Below are positions 25,297 through 33,276 of a stretch of 64,000 bases of DNA, one piece after another (position 1 is the first letter of the stretch; the number at the start of each line of letters is the position of its first letter). Under the pieces are notes generated by a model. That model was not told where the DNA came from, did not search any database, and saw only the letters and a program-made list of their open reading frames with translations. Position numbers and translations under genes: made by a program. Origin of the DNA: Nonomuraea sp. NEAU-A123 (GTDB lineage Bacteria > Actinomycetota > Actinomycetes > Streptosporangiales > Streptosporangiaceae). Location of the stretch: positions 496,001 to 560,000 of the forward strand of contig NZ_JAHFZZ010000002.1 of the NCBI RefSeq assembly GCF_018603905.1, in the 5' to 3' direction.

Positions 25297-26903
25297 ACGC
25301 CAACGTGACCGAGCTGGTCGTCTTCGCGCTGCTGTTCCTCACGGTGAGCGTCATGGGGTTCGTGGCGGCCAAATGGCGGCGGCCGGAGAACATCGAGAGC
25401 CTGCACGAGTGGGGACTGGGCGGCCGGAACTTCGGCTCCTGGATCACCTGGTTCCTGGTGGGCGGCGACCTCTACACGGCCTACACGTTCGTGGCCGTGC
25501 CCGCGCTGGTGTTCGGGGCCGGGGCGCTGGGCTTCTACGCGCTGCCGTACACGGTGGTGGTCTACCCGCTGGTCTTCCTGGTGCTGGCCCGGATGTGGTC
25601 GGTGTCGCACGTGCACGGGTTCGTCACTCCGGCCGACTTCGTCCGGGCCCGGTTCGGGTCGCCGACGCTGGCGCTGATCATCGCGATCACCGGTCTGGTG
25701 GCGACCATGCCGTACATCGCGCTGCAGCTCGTCGGCATCGAGGCGGTGCTGAAGACGATGGGCGTCACCGGGCACCTGCCGATCATCATCGCCTTCGCCA
25801 TCCTGGCGGCGTACACCTACCAGTCGGGGCTGCGGGCGCCGGCGCTGATCGCGTTCGTCAAGGACACGCTGATCTACATCGTCATCCTGGCGGCGGTCAT
25901 CTACATCCCGGCCAAGCTGGGCGGCTGGGGGTCGATCTTCGACGCGGCCAAGGCCAAGTTCGACGCGACCCCGGCGCCCGGCGACGGCATCACGCTCAAC
26001 GCCAACAACCAGCTCCAGTACGTCACGCTGGCGTTCGGCTCGGCGCTCGCGCTGTTCCTCTACCCGCACAGCCTCACCGGCGTGCTGGCCTCGAAGAACC
26101 GCGGCGTCATCAAGCGGAACATGGCGGCACTGCCCGCCTACAGCTTCCTGCTCGGCCTGATCGCGCTGCTCGGCTTCATGGCGATCGCGGCGGGCACCAA
26201 GGGGGTCGTGGGCGCCAACGGCAAGGTGGACAACAACACGATCATCCCGGCGCTGTTCGACCAGATGTTCCCCGACTGGTTCGCGGGCGTCGCCTACGCG
26301 GCCATCGGCATCGGCGCGCTCGTCCCCGCGGCCATCATGTCGATCGCCGCGGCGAACCTGTTCACCCGCAACATCTACCGCGAATACCTGCGCAAGGACG
26401 CCACGGACGCGCAGGAGGCCAAGGTCTCCAAGCTGGTGTCCCTGGTGGTCAAGGTGGGGGCGGTGCTCTGCATCCTGCTGCTCGACCCGCAGTTCTCCAT
26501 CGACCTGCAGCTCATCGGCGGCGTGATCATCCTGCAGACGCTGCCGTCCGTGGGGCTGGGCCTCTACACGCGCTGGTTCCACAAGGGCGGCCTGATCGCG
26601 GGCTGGGTCGCCGGAATGAGCGCGGGCGTCTGGATGCTGTACATGGTCCCGAACCCGGCGACCGGCAAGGCCCACTTCGGCGGGTCGGCGTTCGGGCTGT
26701 CGAACCTCGGGCTCGACACCAAGATGACGATCTACGCGGGCTTCCTGGCGCTGGCCGTGAACCTGATCGTGGCGGTGCTCGGCACGCTGCTGTTCCGGGC
26801 GCTGAAGGTGGCCGACGGAGAGGACGCGACGTCGCGGGGGGACTACTTCGCGGACGAGGGCGACCCCACGGTCAAGGACCTGGACCTGGCTGCATCGCAC
26901 TGA
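25293..26903 (+). CDS. Sodium:solute symporter (SSS, monocarboxylate type), copy 2
   Basis: 536 residues, the same length as copy 1 and highly similar along the whole protein; GTG start overlapping the DUF3311 stop. Differences cluster in the loop after helix 8 (AAGTKGVVGANGKVDNN against SAGIKPIGTDVN), which may alter specificity. Product of tandem duplication of the two-gene unit. Confidence 0.9.
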   Translation: MNANVTELVVFALLFLTVSVMGFVAAKWRRPENIESLHEWGLGGRNFGSWITWFLVGGDLYTAYTFVAVPALVFGAGALGFYALPYTVVVYPLVFLVLARMWSVSHVHGFVTPADFVRARFGSPTLALIIAITGLVATMPYIALQLVGIEAVLKTMGVTGHLPIIIAFAILAAYTYQSGLRAPALIAFVKDTLIYIVILAAVIYIPAKLGGWGSIFDAAKAKFDATPAPGDGITLNANNQLQYVTLAFGSALALFLYPHSLTGVLASKNRGVIKRNMAALPAYSFLLGLIALLGFMAIAAGTKGVVGANGKVDNNTIIPALFDQMFPDWFAGVAYAAIGIGALVPAAIMSIAAANLFTRNIYREYLRKDATDAQEAKVSKLVSLVVKVGAVLCILLLDPQFSIDLQLIGGVIILQTLPSVGLGLYTRWFHKGGLIAGWVAGMSAGVWMLYMVPNPATGKAHFGGSAFGLSNLGLDTKMTIYAGFLALAVNLIVAVLGTLLFRALKVADGEDATSRGDYFADEGDPTVKDLDLAASH

Positions 26904-26910
26904 CCGCCTT

Positions 26911-26963
26911 CCTGACCGGTCGACGGCCGGTTCCCCACCGGAAACCGGCCTGGGCCGGTCAGG
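26911..26963. terminator. Bidirectional terminator between symporter and AfsR-like gene
   Basis: A nested hairpin: outer arms CCTGACCGG/CCGGTCAGG (9 bp) and inner arms GGCCGGTT/AACCGGCC (8 bp). It lies between two convergent genes, 7 bases after one stop and 3 bases from the other. Confidence 0.6.
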
Positions 26964-26966
26964 CGC

Positions 26967-29900
26967 CTACGTGGTGCTGGGATCTGGGTGAGCCGTCCTG
27001 GGTTCCCGGCGCGGCCGGGCCGGGTCGGCTGCGGTCACGGCCGTCTTCCCGTCCAGCTCCCAACCCTTCCCGTACGCCGCGGCGAAGGCTTCCTCGCCCA
27101 GCGCGGCCCGCCCTCGGCGGGTGAGCTCGCGAACCTGCTGATCGGTGCGGTCGTGAGTGCCGCGCAGCCGGGAGGCGGCGCCGAGCAGGACGGCCGACTC
27201 GTGATGCCGCCCGCGCGCCTGGGCGAGCGCGGCCGCGTTCACCGCCCCCAGCGACAGGATCGGCAGGTCCCGGGCATCCAGCGCCGCCGCGTACGCCTTG
27301 GCCAGCATCTTCTCCGCGCCGGCCAGGTCGCCCAGCTCCAGGCAGAGCGCGGCCCGTACGCTGCCGGCCAGCGCCCGCGCGTGGTGACCGGGGAACGTGG
27401 TGTCGCCGTGCAGAGCTCGTTCGGTGTCGTCGAGCAGGTCCCGCGCCCGGTCCAGGTCGCCGAGCCGCACCCGGAAGGCGGCCTCCCACGCGTCGACCAG
27501 GGCCGTCAGCTCCGGCGAGTTCGCGCGCAGCGCCCGCTCCCGGGCCGAGCCGATCATCGCGATCGTCGAGTCGGTGTCGCCGCGCCGCAGGTGCAGATCG
27601 ATCCAGCGCAGGTGGAGAAACACCTCGTCGCTGAGGCTGAGCGAGCCGAACTCACCGGCCAGCGACTGCGCCTCGCGCAGGTCGGCCAGCGCGCCGTCGA
27701 GGTCGTCGTCGTACTGCCGCTGCTGGGCGCGCATCGGCAGCACGGTGGCCTGGCCCCAGCGGTCGCCGGCCTGCCGGAAGCAGGCCAGGGCCGCCGCCAC
27801 GTCGGCGCGCACGTTGTCGAACTCGCCCGCGTTCTCGGCGAACTGGGCGCGGAACATGCGGGCCAGCCCGGACAGCCACACGTCGTCGCCGTCGGCCAGG
27901 CGCGCGAGCTTCGCGAACGCGGTCTCCTCTTGCAGGAACGCGAGTGTGAGCGCGGTGAGCGCGCCGCACGGGCCCGGCAGCTCGGGGTAGGCGAGCAACC
28001 GGTCGGCCAGCTCGCGTATCCGCGCCTGGTCGTCCGCGGCCTCCTCGGCGGTCAGCCCCGGCCGGGTGCCGGCCCGGCCGGTCAGGTAGATCGCGTGAGC
28101 GCAGTCGCGGCCGGGCGTCGGCTCGTCGCCGCCGGGCACCGCCAGCGCCTCTCCCAGCCAGTAGGCCGCCTCGGAGTGCCGGTCGAACATGTGCCAGTAC
28201 CAGGTCAGATTCAGGGCGAGAGCGACCGCGCCGGGGGCGTCGCCGGTGTCGCACCGCCGGCGCAGGGCGGCCAGCGCGTTGTCGTACTCGGCGCTGATGC
28301 CCCGTAGGGCCGCCAGTTGGCCGGGGCCGCGCAGCCGCGGGTCGTAGCGGGCCATCAGCTCGGCGAAGTGGCCGGCGGCCAGGTCGCGGACGGTGCCGAG
28401 GTCGCCCGTGTCGGCCAGGCGGTCGGCGCCGTACTCGCGCAGCGTCTCCAGCATGCGGTAGCGGCCCGGGTCGGGCGCGAGCTGCAGCAGCGACCGGTCG
28501 ACCAGGCCCGCGAGCAGGTCGGGGATCTCGGCGGCCGGCACCGCGGTGCCGGCGCAGACCGCGGTGGCCGAGGCCAGCGTGACGCCGCCGGGCAGGATCG
28601 AGACGCGTTCGGCGACCGTACGCTCGTGCTCGCCGAGCAGGTCCCAGCTCCAGGCGATGACCGCGCGCAGCGTGCGATGCCGGGGCAGCGCGGTACGGCT
28701 GCCGGTGGTGAGCAGCCGGAACCGGTCGGACAGCCCGTCGGCCAGCTCGGGCAGCGACAGCGTCCGCAGCCGGGCCGCGGCCAGCTCCAGCGCCAGCGGC
28801 ATCCCGTCCAGGCCGCGGACCACCCGCCGGACCTCGGGCAGCGTCGTCTCGTCCACGTCGAAGCCCGGGCGCACGGCCGCGGCCCGCTCGGTGAACAGGC
28901 GTACCGACGCCGCCCGCCGCGCCTGCTCGACGCCGTCGCCCGGACCGGGCAGCGCGAGCGGGCCGAGCGGCACCAGCGCCTCGCCGTCGACCGCGAGAGG
29001 TTCGCGGCTGGTGGCGAGCACGCGCAGCTCCGGGCAGCGGGACAGCAGCGCCGCGACCAGGTGGGCCACGGCGTCGATCAGGTGCTCGCAGTTGTCGACC
29101 AGCAGCAGGCTCTCCCGGCCGCCGAGCCGGCCGGCGAGCACGTCCAGCTCGTCGCCCTCGACCCGCGTCCGGGCCTCGAACATCGCGCCGCCGCGCAGCC
29201 CGATCCCGGCGAGCACGGCCGCGCCGACCTTGGCCGGCTCGGTGACCGAGGCGAGGTCGATCATCCAGGCGCCGTCACGGTAGTCGTGACGGAGGCGGCG
29301 GGCGGCCTCAACGGCGAGGCGCGTCTTGCCGGCGCCGCCGGGACCGAGCACGGTGACCAGGCGCCCGGCGGCGAGCAGCGTGCCGATCCGGGCGAGGTCT
29401 CCGTCGCGCCCGATGAAGCTGGTCAGCGGCGCGGGCAGGTTACTCGGCCTGGCCTGCGCAGTGGCGGCCGCAGCGGTGGCGGAGGTAGCGGCGTCGGCAG
29501 CAGCGGGGGCGGTGAGGATGTTGGCAGCGGCGGCGGCGGGGGTGTCGGCAGCGGCGGCGGTGGCGGAGGTAGCGGCGTCGGCAGCAGCGGGGGCGGTGAG
29601 GGTGTTGGCAGCGGTGGCGGCGGGCCGCGCGGCGCGTAGCAGGCGCAGGTGGCGCTCGTGCAGGGCGGTGCCCGGGTCGGTGCCGAGGGCGTCGGCGAGG
29701 GTTTCGCGGACCCGCTCGTACAGGGCCAGGGCCTCGGCCTGGCGACCCTGGGCAGCGAGCGCGTCCATGAGCAGCGCGGCCGCCCGCTCGTGGACGGGCT
29801 GCTCGGCGAGCAGGGCGGTCAGGCGGTCGGCGGCCGTGTCGGCACGGCCCAGGGACAGCTCGGCGGCGGCGAGGTCGGCGACGGCCTCGACCGAGGCGTG

Positions 29901-30377
29901 GGCCAGCCGGGTCGCGACGGCGGGCGCCACCGCGGCGACGACTGTGGGTTCGGCGCCGGGACGGTCGCCCCACAGTGCCACGGCCTCGCCGAGCACGGCC
30001 GCCGCGGCATCCGGGTCGCCGGCGCGCAGGCGGCCACGGCCGGCGGCGGCGAGCTGCTCGAACCGCAGCGCGTCCACGTCGGCCGCGTCCACCTCCAGCC
30101 GGTATCCGCCCGCGACCTGCGCGACGTCGCCGGCCGAGCCGAGAGTCCGGCGCAGCCGCGAGACGAGGGCCTGCAGGGCGTGGGCGGGGCCGGCCGGCGG
30201 GTCCTCGGCCCAGATCGCGTCAACCAGGACGCTCTGCTCGACCACGCGCCCGCCGGCGAGCGCCAAGCGTACGACCAGACCCTGCGACCGCGCCCCCGGA
30301 ACGGGCAGGGCGGCGTCACCACGAGATACCTGAAAGGCGCCGAGCAGCGTGACGCGAAGCCGCGCATCCCCGTCCAT
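26967..30377 (-). CDS. AfsR/SARP-family regulator (OmpR-HTH, BTAD, NB-ARC, TPR)
   Basis: About 1136 residues. Domains: OmpR-type winged helix (1-95), BTAD activator domain (about 100-250), Ala/Thr-rich linker with an internal repeat (about 253-301), NB-ARC ATPase with Walker A LGPGGAGKTR (near 347) and Walker B SLLLVDNCEH, then an alpha-helical TPR-like half. This is the architecture of AfsR-type activators of secondary metabolism. The ATG at 30377 has GAGG 8 bases upstream; the open frame extends to 30530 but the extra codons are Cys/Arg-rich and non-conserved in style. It is divergent from the FAD monooxygenase gene, a likely target. A Ser/Thr kinase partner is not in the window. Confidence 0.9.
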   Translation of the reverse strand: MDGDARLRVTLLGAFQVSRGDAALPVPGARSQGLVVRLALAGGRVVEQSVLVDAIWAEDPPAGPAHALQALVSRLRRTLGSAGDVAQVAGGYRLEVDAADVDALRFEQLAAAGRGRLRAGDPDAAAAVLGEAVALWGDRPGAEPTVVAAVAPAVATRLAHASVEAVADLAAAELSLGRADTAADRLTALLAEQPVHERAAALLMDALAAQGRQAEALALYERVRETLADALGTDPGTALHERHLRLLRAARPAATAANTLTAPAAADAATSATAAAADTPAAAAANILTAPAAADAATSATAAAATAQARPSNLPAPLTSFIGRDGDLARIGTLLAAGRLVTVLGPGGAGKTRLAVEAARRLRHDYRDGAWMIDLASVTEPAKVGAAVLAGIGLRGGAMFEARTRVEGDELDVLAGRLGGRESLLLVDNCEHLIDAVAHLVAALLSRCPELRVLATSREPLAVDGEALVPLGPLALPGPGDGVEQARRAASVRLFTERAAAVRPGFDVDETTLPEVRRVVRGLDGMPLALELAAARLRTLSLPELADGLSDRFRLLTTGSRTALPRHRTLRAVIAWSWDLLGEHERTVAERVSILPGGVTLASATAVCAGTAVPAAEIPDLLAGLVDRSLLQLAPDPGRYRMLETLREYGADRLADTGDLGTVRDLAAGHFAELMARYDPRLRGPGQLAALRGISAEYDNALAALRRRCDTGDAPGAVALALNLTWYWHMFDRHSEAAYWLGEALAVPGGDEPTPGRDCAHAIYLTGRAGTRPGLTAEEAADDQARIRELADRLLAYPELPGPCGALTALTLAFLQEETAFAKLARLADGDDVWLSGLARMFRAQFAENAGEFDNVRADVAAALACFRQAGDRWGQATVLPMRAQQRQYDDDLDGALADLREAQSLAGEFGSLSLSDEVFLHLRWIDLHLRRGDTDSTIAMIGSARERALRANSPELTALVDAWEAAFRVRLGDLDRARDLLDDTERALHGDTTFPGHHARALAGSVRAALCLELGDLAGAEKMLAKAYAAALDARDLPILSLGAVNAAALAQARGRHHESAVLLGAASRLRGTHDRTDQQVRELTRRGRAALGEEAFAAAYGKGWELDGKTAVTAADPARPRREPRTAHPDPSTT
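29474..29617 (-). repeat. In-frame 84-bp period repeat in the AfsR-like linker
   Basis: Two near-identical copies of about 60 bp, offset by 84 bp (28 codons), encode LTAPAAADAATSATAAAA twice, between the BTAD and NB-ARC domains. Likely a flexible spacer of variable length. Confidence 0.7.
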
Positions 30378-30429
30378 CTCCCGATCCTCGCGCACGCACC
30401 CTCGAGTCCCCAAATCACGGCGGGCGCCA

Positions 30430-30562
30430 CCACCCCTCCCTGCCACCCCTCCCTGCCACGCCACCATGAGACGCCTGCCGGATGCTCGAATGCAGCACTG
30501 ACGCGCCGCAGACGGTCGTGTCAGCGCCATGTGCGCCCCCGTCAGCGCCGCGTGTGCCCCGT
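30430..30562. repeat. Direct repeats in the regulator-monooxygenase intergenic region
   Basis: Two tandem copies of CCACCCCTCCCTG (30430-30442, 30443-30455), and a 20-bp repeat GTCAGCGCC..GTG.GCCCC at 30520 and 30541 (17 of 20 identical, offset 21 bp, two helical turns). SARP activators bind short direct repeats spaced by whole helical turns upstream of target promoters, so the second set is a candidate operator for the divergent regulator. Confidence 0.4.
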
Positions 30563-30633
30563 GTGAGCGGCCCGCTCCAGTCTTTGCATGTCTGTTGAGA
30601 AGCAGGACGACGAGCTTCGGAAGGGGAGTTCTC

Positions 30634-32157
30634 GTGCATGACGTAGTGATCGTGGGTGCCGGCCCGGTTGGTCTGTTCCTTGCCTGTGAGCTTGGCCTCG
30701 CGGGCTGCTCTGTTCTGGTGCTTGAGCGGGAGCCGGACCCCCGCTCCCCGTGGAAGGCGGACCCGCTCGGGATGCGGGGCCTGTCCGCCGCGTCGGTCGA
30801 GGCGTTCTACCGCCGCGGGATGCTGCACCCGCTGTTGAAGGCGTCGGGCGTCGACGACTATCCCGGCGCGGACGAGCCGGCACCCCCTCGTGGCGCGGGC
30901 CACTTCGCCGGCATGATGCTCGATCCGGCCAAGGTCGACGTCGCCGCCCTGCCGTTCCGGCTGCCCAGCCCGGCGCTGGAGGGGGTGATGACCAACCTCG
31001 AAGCGGTCGAGGCGGTGCTGTCCGAGCGGGCATTCACGCTCGGTGTGGAGGTCAGGCGCGGTGTCACGGTCTCCGCCATCGCGCAGGACGATGAGATCGT
31101 GGTCGCGCGAGCCGGCGAGCACGAGTACGCGGCGCGCTGGCTCGTCGGCTGCGACGGCGGGCGCAGCGCGGTGCGCGGGCTCGCGGGCTTCGACTTCGTC
31201 GGCACCGAGCCGCAGCTCACCGGCTACCTCGTGCTCGCCACCATCGCCGATCCCGAGAAGCTGCGCCCTGGGTTCAATCTGACGCCGACAGGCATGTACC
31301 TCCGGACGCCCGCGGAGGGGTACATCGGCATGCTGGACTTCGACGGCGGCGCGTTCGATCGCTCACAGCGGCCGACGCGCGAACATCTCCAGGCGGTTCT
31401 GCGCCATATATCCGGCACCGACGTGACGCTGAGCGACGTCCATCTCGCCTCAAGCTTCACCGATCGGGCGATGCAGCCGACGACCTACCGGCAGGGGCGC
31501 GTTCTGCTCGCGGGCGACGCCGCTCACATCCACTCTCCCCTGGGGGCGCAGGGACTCAACCTCGGCCTTGGGGACGCCATGAACCTGGGATGGAAGCTCG
31601 CGGCGACCGTGCATGGGTACGCGCCGGACGGGCTTCTGGACACCTACACCCGCGAGCGCCACCCGATCGGCGCCTGGGTGCTCGACTGGACGCGCGCCCA
31701 AGCGGCGGCCATGAAGCCGGATCCGCATGCCCAGGCGATCCAAGGAGTGGTCCGCGACCTGATCGGCACCCGTGACGGGACGACCTACGTGTTCGAGAAG
31801 GTATCGGGATCATCGATCCGCTACGACCTCGGCAGCGAGCAGCCGCTGGTCGGCCGCAACGCCCCGGACCTTCGTCTTGCGGACGGCACTCGCCTCGGCG
31901 ACCTGATGCGGGACGGACGAGGCGTCGCGCTCGATTTCAGCACCGACCGACGCCTCCACGGTCCGGCGATGGGCTGGGAGAGCCGGATGCAGTATGCAGC
32001 CGGGCCGGCCAGAAACGACCTCGGGCTGGGTGCCGCGCTGGTCCGGCCTGACGGCGTGGTCGCCTGGGCAGGTGATCGCGACCCTGATCGTGAATCGTTC
32101 GAGCGGGCTGCCGGCCAGTGGTTCGGCAGCCCGGAAATCTCCGCAACCGAGTTCTAG
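30634..32157 (+). CDS. FAD-dependent aromatic hydroxylase-like monooxygenase
   Basis: 507 residues of the PheA/TfdB/RdmE type. FAD motifs: GAGPVGLFLACELG (7-20), the DG motif LVGCDGGRSAVRG, and LLAGDAAHIHSPLGAQGLN (GD motif). The C-terminal thioredoxin-like domain is present (APDLRLADGTRLGDLM...). Such enzymes hydroxylate aromatic substrates or antibiotics with NAD(P)H. GTG start at 30634 with AAGGGGAG 5 bases upstream. Followed by an SGNH hydrolase whose ribosome-binding site overlaps its stop codon. Confidence 0.9.
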   Translation: MHDVVIVGAGPVGLFLACELGLAGCSVLVLEREPDPRSPWKADPLGMRGLSAASVEAFYRRGMLHPLLKASGVDDYPGADEPAPPRGAGHFAGMMLDPAKVDVAALPFRLPSPALEGVMTNLEAVEAVLSERAFTLGVEVRRGVTVSAIAQDDEIVVARAGEHEYAARWLVGCDGGRSAVRGLAGFDFVGTEPQLTGYLVLATIADPEKLRPGFNLTPTGMYLRTPAEGYIGMLDFDGGAFDRSQRPTREHLQAVLRHISGTDVTLSDVHLASSFTDRAMQPTTYRQGRVLLAGDAAHIHSPLGAQGLNLGLGDAMNLGWKLAATVHGYAPDGLLDTYTRERHPIGAWVLDWTRAQAAAMKPDPHAQAIQGVVRDLIGTRDGTTYVFEKVSGSSIRYDLGSEQPLVGRNAPDLRLADGTRLGDLMRDGRGVALDFSTDRRLHGPAMGWESRMQYAAGPARNDLGLGAALVRPDGVVAWAGDRDPDRESFERAAGQWFGSPEISATEF

Positions 32158-32165
32158 GAGCGCAC

Positions 32166-32828
32166 ATGACCATCACCCTCCGACCGGGAAGCACCGTGAT
32201 GTTCACCGGCGATTCGATCACCGACTGCCAACGGCTTGAGAGCGAAGACCGCCTCGGGTTCGGCTACCCGCTGCGCGTCGCGGGAGAATGGGGGCTCCGG
32301 CACCCGGACAGGCCCGTGACCTGGCTCAACACCGCCATCGCCGGCGACAAGGTGATGGACCTCGAAGCCCGATGGCAGGCGGACGTGCTCGACGCGCGCC
32401 CGGACGTGGTGTCGATCCTCGTCGGCGGCAACGACGTGGCCTGGCACACGTACGACCCGGACGGCTACGTGATCACCGCGGAGGAGTACGCGGCGGGTTA
32501 CGACCGCCTGCTCGCGCCCCTCGCCGAGGCCGGCGCCGACCTGATCCTCATCGAGACGTTCCTCCTGCCGATCAGCGGCAGTGTCGAGGTCGGCGACGTG
32601 TTCGTCGGCGAGAAGGAGCGGAAGGAGTGGCGCGCCGACCTGGACCCGAAGATCCAGGTCGTCCGCGAGCTCGCCCGCAAGTACGGCGCGCACCTGCTCG
32701 CCGCCGACGGCATGTTCGCCGAGCTCGCCGCGACGAGCGGGCCGGAGTACTGGGCCGCGGACGGCGCGCACCCGACGCCAGCCGGTCACGCCGCACTCGC
32801 GGCGGCCTGGCTGCGCCTGGTCGCGTGA
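32166..32828 (+). CDS. SGNH/GDSL-type hydrolase
   Basis: 220 residues. Block I FTGDSITDC (Ser at about 13), block III VGGNDVAWH, and block V DGAHPTPAGH (Asp/His) complete the SGNH set. No signal peptide, so a cytoplasmic esterase or deacylase. The ATG at 32166 is preceded by TAGGAG, which contains the stop of the monooxygenase gene. They are probably co-transcribed and act on one compound. Confidence 0.9.
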   Translation: MTITLRPGSTVMFTGDSITDCQRLESEDRLGFGYPLRVAGEWGLRHPDRPVTWLNTAIAGDKVMDLEARWQADVLDARPDVVSILVGGNDVAWHTYDPDGYVITAEEYAAGYDRLLAPLAEAGADLILIETFLLPISGSVEVGDVFVGEKERKEWRADLDPKIQVVRELARKYGAHLLAADGMFAELAATSGPEYWAADGAHPTPAGHAALAAAWLRLVA

Positions 32829-32883
32829 GCGTGCCTCGCGAGCGGGCGGCCCCGGCGGGGTTCTTCACCCAGCGACCACTCGT

Positions 32884-33225
32884 CTAGCCGTCGGCGAGGT
32901 ATCCGGGGTTGGCCACCTCCAGCTTGGCCCGTACGGCATCCCTGAGCGCCTCGACGAGAGCCGAATCGTCGAGGCGCTCCTCACGCACCGCCGCCGCCAG
33001 TTCCGCGTCGTCGGCCACCCCCAGCCCGGCCAGCCGCCGCTCGTGCTCCTCCGCCTGGGCCGGGCCCAGCTCGATCTCCCGCTCGACCATGCCGAGCACG
33101 TTGATCGCCACGCGGGTGTGGAACCGCACCTGGCCCTCGACCGCCGGCAGCACGTCGTCGGCCAGGAAGTCGCGGACGGCCGCCACCAACCGGGCCGCCG
33201 AGGGAACGTCGTGCGGGGCTGCCAT
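32884..33225 (-). CDS. DUF6285 (LvaB-like) small protein
   Basis: 113 residues, all-alpha, with the pattern LVAAVRDFLADDVLPAVEGQVRFHTRVAINVLGMVERE. To my knowledge the family includes LvaB, the small partner of the LvaA hydroxyacyl-CoA kinase of levulinate catabolism in Pseudomonas. The ATG at 33225 has a perfect AAGGAG six bases upstream; an upstream start at 33255 or 33264 is possible. Its usual partners (acyl-CoA dehydrogenase and phosphotransferase) lie 5.4 kb away beyond the CATRA genes. Confidence 0.75.
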   Translation of the reverse strand: MAAPHDVPSAARLVAAVRDFLADDVLPAVEGQVRFHTRVAINVLGMVEREIELGPAQAEEHERRLAGLGVADDAELAAAVREERLDDSALVEALRDAVRAKLEVANPGYLADG

Positions 33226-33276
33226 AAGGAACTCCTTCATCTTTTGGTCGCTCATTGTCCTCACCGACGCGGATTT

